A stretch of 64,000 nucleotides of DNA from Emcibacter sp. (GTDB lineage Bacteria > Pseudomonadota > Alphaproteobacteria > Sphingomonadales > Emcibacteraceae), in NCBI GenBank assembly GCA_021741205.1, contig JAIOYI010000003.1, positions 62,001 through 126,000 of the forward strand. Direction: 5' to 3'. Made by a program: the position numbers and the translations under genes. Of the stretch, positions 37,060 through 46,620 are shown piece by piece. Below the pieces are notes generated by a model, which was not told the origin of the DNA, ran no database searches, and saw only the letters and a program-made list of their open reading frames with translations. Numbering within the stretch: the stretch's first letter is position 1; the number at the start of each line of letters is the position of its first letter.

Positions 37060-38673
37060 TTATTGACCAACAGCTCGATTAAGTGCGGCTAAAATCTTAT
37101 TCTTATCAAATTTTCTAAAGCGTGCCGCCACGTGATGATCGGGCCTGATCAAATAGACACTGCCGTCACGGCCATCATATCTTGTGTTCAAAAGACCTGC
37201 TTTATCCTGAATATCATGACCAATACGGATCACTTTTGCGGAAATGTCCCCGCTTTTGATTACGGCGTCCTCGGGCTTATCTCCAAATACAAGCACTGTA
37301 AAACCATCCCCCAAATTATTCAAAAGCCAGCCATCTTTGCCATCCACAACAATGGGCGCATCGGCACAGTTGGTTCCGGGGCGCATTGCGCCCTCAAAGT
37401 CATCCTCATCCACCGTATTGAGGGACGAATGAATATAAGGGGTCGGCATGGAAAGTCTGCCGCTGTTGACAAGGGGTCTTGCAAATTCATATTTCTTTGA
37501 CAATTCCAAAACCGCATTGCGGAAAATACGACTGCCTTTGCTTTTGGGTGTAATAAAGTCCGTTGAACGGGTCGAATTCAACAAATTATCATCGGCAGCA
37601 AAGGCTCGTTCCTCGTTATAGCTATCCAGCAACTGATCCGATGCCTTGCCGTCCATGACAAGCTTTAATTTCCAAATAAGATTATCAATATCCTGAATGC
37701 CCGTATTGGCGCCGCGCGCACCAAAGGGTGATACCTGATGGGCTGCGTCCCCCGCAAAAACAATGCGGCCATAGCGGAAATTATCAATCCGCCGACAGGC
37801 AAACTGATAAATTGAAACCCATTCCAGATCAAATTCCACATCACTGCCGAGCATAGCCTTAATAAGGGGCATAACATTTTCGGGTTTTACGGCCTCTTTC
37901 GGATCCGTATCCCACCCCATCTGAAAATCAAGCCGCCACACATCATCGGCCTGTTTATGAAGCAGCGCCGACTGATTCCGGTGGAAAAGTGGATCGAACC
38001 AGAACCAGCGTTCGGTCGGAAAATTAGCTTTCATGACAACGTCTGCAATCAAAAAACGGTCTTGAAAGAATTTACCGGTAAATTCCGCATGCACCAATTC
38101 CCGAGTTTTGCTGTTTGCCCCGTCGCAGGCAATCAACCAATCGCTCTCCATGGCAAAAACCCCATCAGGTGTTTCCACCTGAAGACTTGTGTAATCATCA
38201 TGTTGGGTGAGGCTTATGACCTTATGTTTCCAGCGTAAATCGATCATATCAGAATGGCGCAATACTTCATCCACCAGATATTCTTCACAATAATATTGCT
38301 GCAAATTAATCATGGCGGGCATTTTATGACCTTCTTCGGGCAGAAGATCAAATTCATAGGCCAGATTTTCCTTAAAGAATACCTTGCCCACTTTCCAGCT
38401 AATGCCCTTTTCCACCATTCTGTCCGCAACCCCAAGGCGATCCAATATTTCCAAGGGACGTTTGGCATAACAGACCGCCCGTGATCCAATGCTTACTGTA
38501 TTATTATCATCCAAAATAATGGATCTTATGCCATGACGGGCACATTCAAGGGCGGCGGTAAGGCCGATCAATCCTGCTCCAATAATAATGGCGGGATGTC
38601 TTTTAACCTGATTGTTTCTCTGCTCATCTGATTGCACATAAGCATATTCCGGCCAAGTATAAGTGTTAAGCAT
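37060..38673 (-). CDS. FAD-dependent aromatic-type monooxygenase
   Basis: Group A flavin hydroxylase of the MhpA/PheA type, 537 aa, using NAD(P)H and O2. AIIIGAGLIGLTAALECARHG (about 28-48) binds the ADP part of FAD. DWLIACDGANSKTRE holds the DG motif (about 185) and RIVFAGDAAHQVSPFGARGANTGIQD the GD motif (about 305). The C-terminal thioredoxin-like domain is from about 420. Middle gene of a metallo-hydrolase/monooxygenase/DUF2783 trio between amine dehydrogenase structural and maturation genes, so it may hydroxylate an aromatic product of amine oxidation (inference). Confidence 0.92.
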   Translation of the reverse strand: MLNTYTWPEYAYVQSDEQRNNQVKRHPAIIIGAGLIGLTAALECARHGIRSIILDDNNTVSIGSRAVCYAKRPLEILDRLGVADRMVEKGISWKVGKVFFKENLAYEFDLLPEEGHKMPAMINLQQYYCEEYLVDEVLRHSDMIDLRWKHKVISLTQHDDYTSLQVETPDGVFAMESDWLIACDGANSKTRELVHAEFTGKFFQDRFLIADVVMKANFPTERWFWFDPLFHRNQSALLHKQADDVWRLDFQMGWDTDPKEAVKPENVMPLIKAMLGSDVEFDLEWVSIYQFACRRIDNFRYGRIVFAGDAAHQVSPFGARGANTGIQDIDNLIWKLKLVMDGKASDQLLDSYNEERAFAADDNLLNSTRSTDFITPKSKGSRIFRNAVLELSKKYEFARPLVNSGRLSMPTPYIHSSLNTVDEDDFEGAMRPGTNCADAPIVVDGKDGWLLNNLGDGFTVLVFGDKPEDAVIKSGDISAKVIRIGHDIQDKAGLLNTRYDGRDGSVYLIRPDHHVAARFRKFDKNKILAALNRAVGQ

Positions 38674-38706
38674 TGCGGTCTTCCTGTATTTTAGAGTGGG
38701 TTAATA

Positions 38707-39660
38707 TCAGCCTTCAAGATCCTGCCACATTTTCTTGTCGCGTTCTGCCGTCCATATGCGCGGGTCTCGGATACCTTGACATTCGTCATAGGCACGGGTC
38801 ACATCAAAGGGCAGGCAATGTTCAAAAATCACCCAATGACCATATTTGGGACGCAGCAATTCCATAGTCGCCTTATAGGTACTGTTTAAGTCCATGCCCT
38901 TGGCCTGACAGCTTTTGACGGAACCGTACATATCGCTGATAAAGGCACGGGTTTCCGTTAGACCCTGCATACATTGTTCTGCTGTCATCAAGGCATCACC
39001 CCGACCCGGCACAAGCTTTTCTGGCTTCATAGCAACCAGATTATCCAAGGTTGTTGGCCAATCTTCAAGATAGGCATCACCCGTATAGGGGGTTGCACCA
39101 AATTCAACCAAATCGCCACTGAACAAAACCTTATCCTTTGGCAGCCACGCAGTGGTATCACCCTTGGTATGACCTCTGCCCACCTGTTTTAATTGCACCT
39201 CGACACTGCCAAGCCAAATGGTCATTTCACCTTTAAAGGTTTGGGTCGGCCATGTAAGGCCTGGAATGGTTTCCACCGCATTAAACAGACGGGGAAAGCG
39301 TTCATATTCAGATTTATAATCCTGTTCACCCCGTTCAACGATCAAATCACGGGTGTCCTGACTTGCAATAATATGCTCTGGCTTATAGCCCGATGCCCCC
39401 AAAACCCGCACCGCATGATAATGGGTCAAGACCACATATTTAATAGGTTTATCGGTTACGGTGCGAATTTGATCAATCACAAGCTGTGCCATGACGGGGG
39501 TTGCTTGCGTATCCAATACCATGACACAATCATCCCCGATAATAACACCCGTATTGGGGTCCCCCTCTGCGGTAAAGGCATAGGCATTTTCAGATAATTT
39601 GGCGAAGGTGATTTTCTTTTCTTCCAAGTCCGCCTGAGAGGCAAATTTCTTTTCGGTCAT
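38707..39660 (-). CDS. Metallo-beta-lactamase-fold hydrolase with altered metal motif
   Basis: MBL-fold protein, 317 aa from ATG 39660 (AGGGA eight bases upstream; a TTG eight codons earlier lacks a better site). The hallmark HxHxDH motif is HYHAVR (80-85): the first two His are kept, Asp84 and His85 are Val and Arg. Later ligands GRGHTKGD and LFSGDLVE are present. So one metal site is damaged or rearranged; it may bind a single metal. It leads the trio with the monooxygenase and DUF2783 genes. Confidence 0.88.
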   Translation of the reverse strand: MTEKKFASQADLEEKKITFAKLSENAYAFTAEGDPNTGVIIGDDCVMVLDTQATPVMAQLVIDQIRTVTDKPIKYVVLTHYHAVRVLGASGYKPEHIIASQDTRDLIVERGEQDYKSEYERFPRLFNAVETIPGLTWPTQTFKGEMTIWLGSVEVQLKQVGRGHTKGDTTAWLPKDKVLFSGDLVEFGATPYTGDAYLEDWPTTLDNLVAMKPEKLVPGRGDALMTAEQCMQGLTETRAFISDMYGSVKSCQAKGMDLNSTYKATMELLRPKYGHWVIFEHCLPFDVTRAYDECQGIRDPRIWTAERDKKMWQDLEG

Positions 39661-39773
39661 TGTATATTTCCCTGATTGCAACAATCATTTTGTGTTTTAA
39701 AATTAAAAGATATTATAGATGTTAAATAATTTCTGTCTGTCCTCATAAAGGGGGACAGGATATGATAGCATTT

Positions 39774-40640
39774 TCAGCCCGTAATAGAAATAAACTCAAG
39801 GCATAAACTGAATAATTCATTTTGCGATGAAATCCCAAGCTTGGCATAGGCCCTTTTCCGGTAAGTATGGATGGTTGATATAGCCACCTTTAAATCAAGC
39901 GAGATGGCCTCCGAACTATAGCCTTGCAAAATCCTGATACAAACCTGTCGTTCCCGATCCGCTAATTTCTCAAAAAGTGCATTCTTGCCGTCCAAAAGAT
40001 TGGTCAAAGCATCTGAAGATCGGCTCAGGGGCAATTTTGTAACAACAGGGTCAAAGTCTCTCAAATGGTCAGATTTTTTTCCTTTTCTCAATGCTTCTGA
40101 CATATGATAATGCTTAAAAATCAAATTGGTTAAGATGGGCAGAATTCTTGATAATTCCTCAAATTCTACTGCCTCAAAACGCCCGCTTTCTTTTAAGCGA
40201 TAAAAACTGCAATATATGGTGCAATTGCGGGTTTGAAGCAAGCTTGAAACTTTATCAATTAAACCCGTATCGGTAAAAAACTGCGCTTTATAGCCTTCAT
40301 CATAGGCCGTGGTCGGGGTATAGGGTAATAGCCTAATTTCTGTTTCTAGGTCGCCCTTTAATCCGTTGGCAAGAGTTGCAAAATTAGGATCTTTGACATA
40401 AAAACTTTCCGTATAGGCCTTAGCAAGATTTATACAGACTTCTTCATCTAGCTTGCTTTTGGTGAAAAGATGCGCTGCTGTCCCATCACTGTTATTAATA
40501 AAGACAGTGCAATGATCCACGCGGACCGCCCCATTGACCAAATCAAACAAATGATCTTCAAAGTCACACTGGCCAAGGCCGCATATGGCCTTATTTAAAT
40601 TCGCCAACCAATTTTCTGATCCTGTATTTTGGTCTGTCAT
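39774..40640 (-). CDS. LuxR-type transcriptional regulator
   Basis: DNA-binding regulator, 288 aa. The C-terminal LuxR helix-turn-helix (about 222-285) reads LADRERQVCIRILQGYSSEAISLDLKVAISTIHTYRKRAYAKLGISSQNELF. The N-terminal 200 residues have no receiver signature and no obvious autoinducer-domain motif; probably a small-molecule or GAF-like sensor. Lies 18 bp after the protease gene and 113 bp before the metallo-hydrolase trio, so it may control that trio. Confidence 0.85.
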   Translation of the reverse strand: MTDQNTGSENWLANLNKAICGLGQCDFEDHLFDLVNGAVRVDHCTVFINNSDGTAAHLFTKSKLDEEVCINLAKAYTESFYVKDPNFATLANGLKGDLETEIRLLPYTPTTAYDEGYKAQFFTDTGLIDKVSSLLQTRNCTIYCSFYRLKESGRFEAVEFEELSRILPILTNLIFKHYHMSEALRKGKKSDHLRDFDPVVTKLPLSRSSDALTNLLDGKNALFEKLADRERQVCIRILQGYSSEAISLDLKVAISTIHTYRKRAYAKLGISSQNELFSLCLEFISITG

Positions 40641-40657
40641 CTATCTGCATAATGTCA

Positions 40658-41347
40658 TTATTGTGTTCTACGTTCACTATGAACATAATTTGCCCGAGAG
40701 ACAAGCCATTCCCATACCAAATGACGCTCTCCCCCATTTTGTAAAAAGGCTATGATCTGTCCTGTAACATGCGCCGTCCCCATGCTTGCCCCACCAATTT
40801 TTAGGGGTTGTCCTTCTGAAGAGTTCAAGGGACGGGCACATCCGCCAAAATCCGCCTGCACACTGTTTAAAAAAGATATTTCCCCAACATCACAGCGGGC
40901 ATCGCCTGTCGCCCGAATGACCCCCTCATAGGCCGATGGATAAACCGCCCTACCCTGTGCGGGCGATGATGCCACAAGAATAACACCCGTCGCAAGCGCC
41001 CTTGCGCAAGCCTTTTTTAAGACGGGACGATCTTCAACAAGACCTAAACTTAAATTAATGATCTGAATATCTTGGGTCATAAGCCAATCAATGGCGGCAG
41101 CAACGGTTGCGGCCGATGTGACGGAGCGGGCGGAAAACACTTGAGCATTATAGATCTGCGCCCTCGGGGCATGATGCGTGATAATATCACAGATTGCCGT
41201 ACCATGACCGATCCTATCGGGATGGGTAGGTAATGATGTGACATCGCCGTCCTCATCCACCGCAAAACAACATTCGCCGTAAACATGATCCTGCTGTGCC
41301 AAAGACAAACCACTGTCAATTATACCGATGCGAACAACCTTGCTCAT
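40658..41347 (-). CDS. qhpE: Subtilisin-like S8 protease, QhpE type
   Basis: Cytoplasmic S8 peptidase, 229 aa, no signal peptide. Catalytic triad Asp11 (IGIIDSGL), His48 (GHGTAICDI), Ser188 (GGASMGTAH). The oxyanion-hole Asn of subtilisin (AAGN) is replaced: VASSPAQG. Together with the ABC exporter and flavoprotein encoded just upstream it matches the QhpE-QhpF-QhpG maturation set, in which QhpE removes the leader of the cross-linked gamma subunit. Start overlaps the exporter stop by four bases. Confidence 0.88.
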   Translation of the reverse strand: MSKVVRIGIIDSGLSLAQQDHVYGECCFAVDEDGDVTSLPTHPDRIGHGTAICDIITHHAPRAQIYNAQVFSARSVTSAATVAAAIDWLMTQDIQIINLSLGLVEDRPVLKKACARALATGVILVASSPAQGRAVYPSAYEGVIRATGDARCDVGEISFLNSVQADFGGCARPLNSSEGQPLKIGGASMGTAHVTGQIIAFLQNGGERHLVWEWLVSRANYVHSERRTQ

Positions 41348-43047
41348 ATCTTATCCTCGGTCAATACCCCGTCCTGCATAGAAAAAATACGGTCAATGTT
41401 GGTTATCACCCCCACATGATGACTAATAATGATACGGGTGCAGTTGCTAAAATATTGATCAAGCATGTCCTGAAATTCTGCTTCTGTTTCCTGATCGACG
41501 GCAGAGGTTGCCTCATCAAGGATCAATATCTTAGAATCAAGCAACAAGGCTCTTGCAATGGAAAGTCTTTGTTTTTGTCCGCCGCTGAGGCGGGCACCCC
41601 GCTCACCAATTTGCGTATCATAGCCCTTAGGGAGGCTTTGAATAAAATCATCAATGCGAGCCGCCTTTGCCGCCGCAATCACCTGTTCTAGGCTCGCATT
41701 TTGCATGCCGTAAGCGATATTATCCCGAATTGTGCCGTAAAAAAGGATAGTATTTTGATCCACCACTGCAATCATCTTGCGCAGTTCGGCCAAAGAAAGA
41801 TCAGTGTATGCTATATCATCCAAATAAATTCGCCCCGCACAAGGGTCATAATGACGGTGCAACAGATTGATCAAAGTTGACTTTCCCGCCCCCGAGGATC
41901 CCGTGATCAGTATTTTTTCACCTGCCTTAATAGATAAGGATATAGTGCGCACCCCTTTGGTATTTTCTTTGTCGTAAAAGAAACTGACGCCGTCTAGTCT
42001 AATTTCGCCCGTGACCCCGTCCCCAAGCAGAACAGGGGATACAGGGTCTGTCACCAAAATTTTCTGATCCCTCAGCATGCGCACCCGAATGAGGCTGACC
42101 ATGGCCCGTTGATAAGCCACATAAAGCCCAAGAAATGTCTGAACAGGCCCCGTTGCCCGACCCATATAAGCGGAAAAGGCAATCAAGGTTCCAATGGTGG
42201 CCTCGCCCGTGGTCACAAAATAACCTCCGATAATAAAGACCGTCGCCGTCGCAACAGTGGTCAGCAATCCCGGCACCCCACCCGTCACATGGTTGATAAT
42301 TTGAAGCTTTAATAATTGATCGAGATAGGATTTGTTATATATGTTTAATTTTGACTGTTCCCGCACAGCCCCGCCCATTGACTGAATAAATTTAACCGAA
42401 GGCAGGGTTTCAATGAGGAAGCTTCCAATGTCGGCGGATTTTTCCCGTAAAATGCGGCTTGATTTTTCCACTAAGGGTCTCATTTTCCGCAAGAAAATAA
42501 CCTGTAGCGGCAAAAGCGCAAAGGCGATGAGCGTCAATTGCCAACTGAGCGAAAGCATGATGGCGATGCTACCCACCAAGGCTAAACTGCCATTGACCAC
42601 AGACAGCAAGCTATCGGTTGAAAATCGCTGCACCTCGGCCACGTCTCCATCAAGACGGGACACAATATCGCCCGTGCGAGAATGGCTGTAAAAATCAGGC
42701 GATAATTTCATCAGATGATCATACACATCTTCTCGTAATTGAAATAATATACGCCCCGATAGACCCACATAAAGCCATCGATTTAGCCCCCCAACCACAA
42801 AAACAACAAAAGACATCATAACAATCAATAAGGCAAATCGAATAACCATATCCATATTATGGGCAAGCAGACCCTCATCAATCAAAATTTTGGTGAAATA
42901 GGGTTGTGCTAGAGCAAAACCTGTCATGCTTGCGGCCAAAATCATAACAAGGAAAAGCGCCTTTTTCTCACGCCTCACAAAGCCCAAAACCCATTGTTTG
43001 GCATCTTTTTTGTCGATATTTTCCTGTGGATTAATGTCTGACATCAT
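41344..43047 (-). CDS. qhpF: ABC exporter (permease-ATPase), QhpF type
   Basis: Fused half-transporter, 567 aa. Six transmembrane segments in the first 320 residues, then an ATPase: Walker A ITGSSGAGKST (about 365), signature LSGGQKQR, Walker B ILILDEATSAVD. In the Paracoccus system the homologue exports the modified gamma subunit to the periplasm. The context (protease after, flavoprotein before) supports that role. Two adjacent ATGs; the second is better spaced from AAGGGA. Confidence 0.88.
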   Translation of the reverse strand: MMSDINPQENIDKKDAKQWVLGFVRREKKALFLVMILAASMTGFALAQPYFTKILIDEGLLAHNMDMVIRFALLIVMMSFVVFVVGGLNRWLYVGLSGRILFQLREDVYDHLMKLSPDFYSHSRTGDIVSRLDGDVAEVQRFSTDSLLSVVNGSLALVGSIAIMLSLSWQLTLIAFALLPLQVIFLRKMRPLVEKSSRILREKSADIGSFLIETLPSVKFIQSMGGAVREQSKLNIYNKSYLDQLLKLQIINHVTGGVPGLLTTVATATVFIIGGYFVTTGEATIGTLIAFSAYMGRATGPVQTFLGLYVAYQRAMVSLIRVRMLRDQKILVTDPVSPVLLGDGVTGEIRLDGVSFFYDKENTKGVRTISLSIKAGEKILITGSSGAGKSTLINLLHRHYDPCAGRIYLDDIAYTDLSLAELRKMIAVVDQNTILFYGTIRDNIAYGMQNASLEQVIAAAKAARIDDFIQSLPKGYDTQIGERGARLSGGQKQRLSIARALLLDSKILILDEATSAVDQETEAEFQDMLDQYFSNCTRIIISHHVGVITNIDRIFSMQDGVLTEDKI

Positions 43048-43066
43048 GTCCCTTTATATGATATTT

Positions 43067-44419
43067 CTATATAATATCTCTGGCTTTTAACCATTTCTCT
43101 GCCGAAATGATTTTTATGCTATCCACGCCAAAAAATCGCGCATTATCCGCAATATCATAGAATCCTTTTTCCCTTCGCTCAAGCAGATCACACAAGGGAA
43201 CATCATCAATCTGCCATACGCCACGCGGATGATCGGCGGTCACAATAACCTTTTTGGGTTCAATATAACCGTCACAAACAACAGGTTTCAGACAAAATTC
43301 GGCGGGAGTGGATAAGGGATCAGGATGAGAAGATTTTTTGCTATCTGGAAAATGTCGTCTTTTTTGCCAAAAGGGCGCCTTAGGCCAGCGTTCTTCTGAG
43401 GCATAAAATTCTTTTCCCATAAGACAACCGCCCTCAAAGGCAAAATCAACTCTTTCCTGAAAAAATTGCAAGGCCCATTTCTTATTTTCAGGTTTTTTAA
43501 GGAGGGTATTGATCACGGGAACAGCGGCAAGGCCGCTTCCAATGGCATAGAAAATTCCATTACCCGATAAGGGGTCAAGTGCGAGGGAACCGTCCCCCAC
43601 CACCAGAAAATTATCCCCACCTGTGGGGGTTGATTTTTGAGCAGCGGCGGTTCTGACCGATATTTTATGGTCTTGGGCTTTTGCATCTGAAAGCCATTCT
43701 TCGGCCTCAGGCAAATCTTTTAAGAGGTTTAAAAAATAATCATTAAGATCCTTTTTTGGCGGCAGTTCGCCCTTCTCACTGCTGACAAAGATTTGCACTA
43801 TGGCTGTGCCCTCACCGTCCCGAAGATACCAAGCCCAACCCCGCACGAAGGAGGCCACCGCCGTCATAGCAGGTAAATTTTTATCCACATCATAGGATTT
43901 CAACAGTGCCGAGGTTGCCGGTGCCGACACAAAATCACCTTGCCCCACAGAAGATTTGCGTCCGAGTTTTGATTCTCGTCCCCGCGCCTCCACCAAAAAA
44001 TCGGTTTCAATCTCATGGTGCTGTTCCTCGCTGACATAAGACAGTCGAAAACCCTGTTTTAAGCGTTTCACACCCTCTATGCGTCCCTGAATGACATGAA
44101 CGCCTTTGCGGATTGCATCCTGCAATAAAGCCTGATCGAATTTTGTCCGATTAAGGATATATTCCTGATTCTGAAGTTGAAATTTTCCGTTCCAATAGGC
44201 CTTGCGAGCAACCAAGGGTCCAACCGAGGCCACGGCATTGTCAAAGCCAAAATGACGCAAACTTTGCAAGGGACGTTCCGACAAACCCTCCCATGCGGGA
44301 AAGGGTCTTGGCCGCATGATGATGGTCACATTATAGCCAAGCGCCACCAACCCAGAGGCCGTATAAACAGCCGCAGGCCCACCCCCCATAATAATTATTG
44401 GTTTAAAGACTTTGTCCAT
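43067..44419 (-). CDS. qhpG: FAD-dependent monooxygenase, QhpG type
   Basis: Flavoprotein of the tryptophan-halogenase/PHBH superfamily, 450 aa. FAD motif IIIMGGGPAAVYTASGLVALGYNVTII at the N-terminus (last Gly of GxGxxG is Ala) and a GD region at VVGDGSLALDPLSGNGIFYAIGSG (about 275). In the known pathway QhpG hydroxylates the gamma-subunit Trp, starting quinone formation. First gene of the minus-strand maturation run and divergent from a CoA-transferase gene. Confidence 0.86.
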   Translation of the reverse strand: MDKVFKPIIIMGGGPAAVYTASGLVALGYNVTIIMRPRPFPAWEGLSERPLQSLRHFGFDNAVASVGPLVARKAYWNGKFQLQNQEYILNRTKFDQALLQDAIRKGVHVIQGRIEGVKRLKQGFRLSYVSEEQHHEIETDFLVEARGRESKLGRKSSVGQGDFVSAPATSALLKSYDVDKNLPAMTAVASFVRGWAWYLRDGEGTAIVQIFVSSEKGELPPKKDLNDYFLNLLKDLPEAEEWLSDAKAQDHKISVRTAAAQKSTPTGGDNFLVVGDGSLALDPLSGNGIFYAIGSGLAAVPVINTLLKKPENKKWALQFFQERVDFAFEGGCLMGKEFYASEERWPKAPFWQKRRHFPDSKKSSHPDPLSTPAEFCLKPVVCDGYIEPKKVIVTADHPRGVWQIDDVPLCDLLERREKGFYDIADNARFFGVDSIKIISAEKWLKARDII

Positions 44420-44515
44420 ACCCCTACTGTTATCATGATATTTATTTTCTGTCTTTGATCTTTTTTACTTATCAGGCTATAAATCCCTCAATATATTTTT
44501 CAGAGACAAATAAAA

Positions 44516-45658
44516 ATGGCTGGCCCGCTTTCCCACATTAAGGTTCTTGATTTAAGCCGTGTATTGGCAGGCCCTTGGTCAACCCAAATGCTTGGCGACC
44601 TTGGGGCAGAGGTAATAAAAATTGAACGTCCCAAAACGGGGGATGATACAAGACATTGGGGGCCGCCCTTTCTGACCAATACCGATGGCAGCAAAGGGGA
44701 CGCCGCCTATTTTCTTTGCACAAATCGCAACAAACAAAGCCTGCAACTGGACATCACAACAGATGTGGGACAGGAAAAAATCCGTACCCTCGTGAAAAAC
44801 AGTGATATTTTGGTGGAAAATTACAAAGTGGGTGGCTTGAAAAAATATGGTCTGGATTATGACAGCTTAAAACAGATCAATCCCGCCCTGATTTATTGTT
44901 CCATCACGGGATTTGGCCAAACGGGTCCCTCTGCGGAAAAGCCAGGCTATGACCTTCTTATTCAGGCCATGAGCGGATTGATGAGCATCACGGGAGAAAA
45001 ATCGAGCTCTCAAGGGGCAACCCCCCAAAAGGCGGGCATTGCTATTGCGGATCTTATGACGGGTATGTATGCCTCTATTGCCATCCTTGCGGCTCTTACC
45101 CATAGGGACCGCACAGGCGAGGGGCAATATATTGATCTAGCCTTGCTTGATTGTATGATGGCTAGCCTGTCAAATCAAAATGCAAATTATCTCATCAGCG
45201 GAAAGATTCCTGTTGCCCTTGGCAATGCCCATCCCAATATCGTCCCCTATCAAATGTTCAAGAGCCGTGACGGTTTTATGATTCTGGCTATCGGTAATAA
45301 CTCGCAATTCAAGGATTTTTGCAGCCTTTGTGGGCGGGAGGATTTGGCCGATGATGAAAAATTTGCTACCAATGCCGCCCGTGTCGCACACAGAGACGAC
45401 CTTATTCCTCTGATTGACGCCATCATGAAAGAAAAGACCACAAAGGAATGGATCACGGTTCTTGATCGCCTTAATATCCCTTCTGGCCCAGTCAACACTA
45501 TTGAACAGGCCTTTTTAGACCCGCAAGTTATTCACAACGGCATAAAACGTGATATGATAAGGGAGGACGGCACCATAATTCCTCTTGTCTCAAACCCTAT
45601 AAATTTTTCAAAAACACCCATAGAATATAAACTGGCCCCTCCAAAGCTTTCATCATGA
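44516..45658 (+). CDS. CaiB/BaiF (class III) CoA-transferase
   Basis: Class III CoA-transferase, 380 aa. Canonical N-terminus HIKVLDLSRVLAGPWSTQMLGDLGAEVIKIE, then FLCTNRNKQSL and the catalytic Asp in PGYDLLIQAMSGLMSITGE (about 143). Typical oxalate/formyl or carnitine-like donors, true substrates unknown. Its stop overlaps the CbiX start by four bases. Confidence 0.92.
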   Translation: MAGPLSHIKVLDLSRVLAGPWSTQMLGDLGAEVIKIERPKTGDDTRHWGPPFLTNTDGSKGDAAYFLCTNRNKQSLQLDITTDVGQEKIRTLVKNSDILVENYKVGGLKKYGLDYDSLKQINPALIYCSITGFGQTGPSAEKPGYDLLIQAMSGLMSITGEKSSSQGATPQKAGIAIADLMTGMYASIAILAALTHRDRTGEGQYIDLALLDCMMASLSNQNANYLISGKIPVALGNAHPNIVPYQMFKSRDGFMILAIGNNSQFKDFCSLCGREDLADDEKFATNAARVAHRDDLIPLIDAIMKEKTTKEWITVLDRLNIPSGPVNTIEQAFLDPQVIHNGIKRDMIREDGTIIPLVSNPINFSKTPIEYKLAPPKLSS

Positions 45659-46434
45659 CCCACACAGACATCACCCAAAAAGCCGCCATACTTTTATGTG
45701 CTCACGGCAGCAAAAGCCCAAAAGCCGTCGAGGAATTTAATCACGTCCTGAGCAAAGTACAGGCCGCATGCCCCGATCAATTGGTTCAGGGAGCCTTTCT
45801 GGAATTCAACAGCCCCACCATTGATGAGGGATTAGAGGATATATATACCAAAGGTTTTCATCGCATTATTGTTCAACCCTTAACCCTTTATAATGCGGGC
45901 CATACCATAAATGATATTCCCGCAATATTGACCGCTTTTAAAGAAAAATATTCCGATGTTACGCTTCATTACGGCAAATCATTGGGCCTTATTGATCCCA
46001 TTATAGAGGCTGCAAGATCCGCCATTGAAACAGTGATGCCAGACAGCGATCCAGAAGAATGTAAATTATTGGTGGTTGGGCGTGGCTCGGAAAATCGAAT
46101 GGTTGCCGATCAAACCATAAATTTATGCCGCAAGCTCCATGAAAGAATGGGATTTGGGGATAGCCGATATTGTTATCCGTCGGGCAATGCACCCCTGTTG
46201 CCATCCGCCCTGAAGCAAGCGGGTCTGTCCCATTATCCCCATGTCATTGTGCTGCCCTTTTTATTATTTTCAGGGGCATTGCTCAGCGAAATATACACAG
46301 AAGTTGACCGTGCCGGAGAGATTTATCCAGATTTTATCTTTCACAAAGCACCCCACCTTGGCACACAAGACAATCTTATAACGGCCATTCTCCATCACAT
46401 TAACGCTATCAAAGAATCCTATAATAGAATTTAA
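45655..46434 (+). CDS. cbiX: CbiX/SirB-type sirohydrochlorin chelatase
   Basis: Two-domain type II chelatase, 259 aa. ILLCAHGSKSP (about 13) holds the metal-binding His. The second half has LLVVGRGSEN and HVIVLPFLLFSGALLSEI. It inserts cobalt (or iron) into sirohydrochlorin for B12 or sirohaem. It is translationally coupled to the CoA-transferase, an odd partner. B12 supply would serve the acyl-CoA mutase encoded at 19.3-21.4 kb. Confidence 0.88.
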   Translation: MTHTDITQKAAILLCAHGSKSPKAVEEFNHVLSKVQAACPDQLVQGAFLEFNSPTIDEGLEDIYTKGFHRIIVQPLTLYNAGHTINDIPAILTAFKEKYSDVTLHYGKSLGLIDPIIEAARSAIETVMPDSDPEECKLLVVGRGSENRMVADQTINLCRKLHERMGFGDSRYCYPSGNAPLLPSALKQAGLSHYPHVIVLPFLLFSGALLSEIYTEVDRAGEIYPDFIFHKAPHLGTQDNLITAILHHINAIKESYNRI

Positions 46435-46495
46435 ATTATGATTTCTTTTTGCTTGTGGGAATGATCATTACAGCTTATTTATAGCACACCATTAA

Positions 46496-46571
<76 letters not shown>

Positions 46572-46620
46572 CCAATTTCTAAAATTCAATTTACATCGCC
46601 CCTTGTTATACCCATTGATT

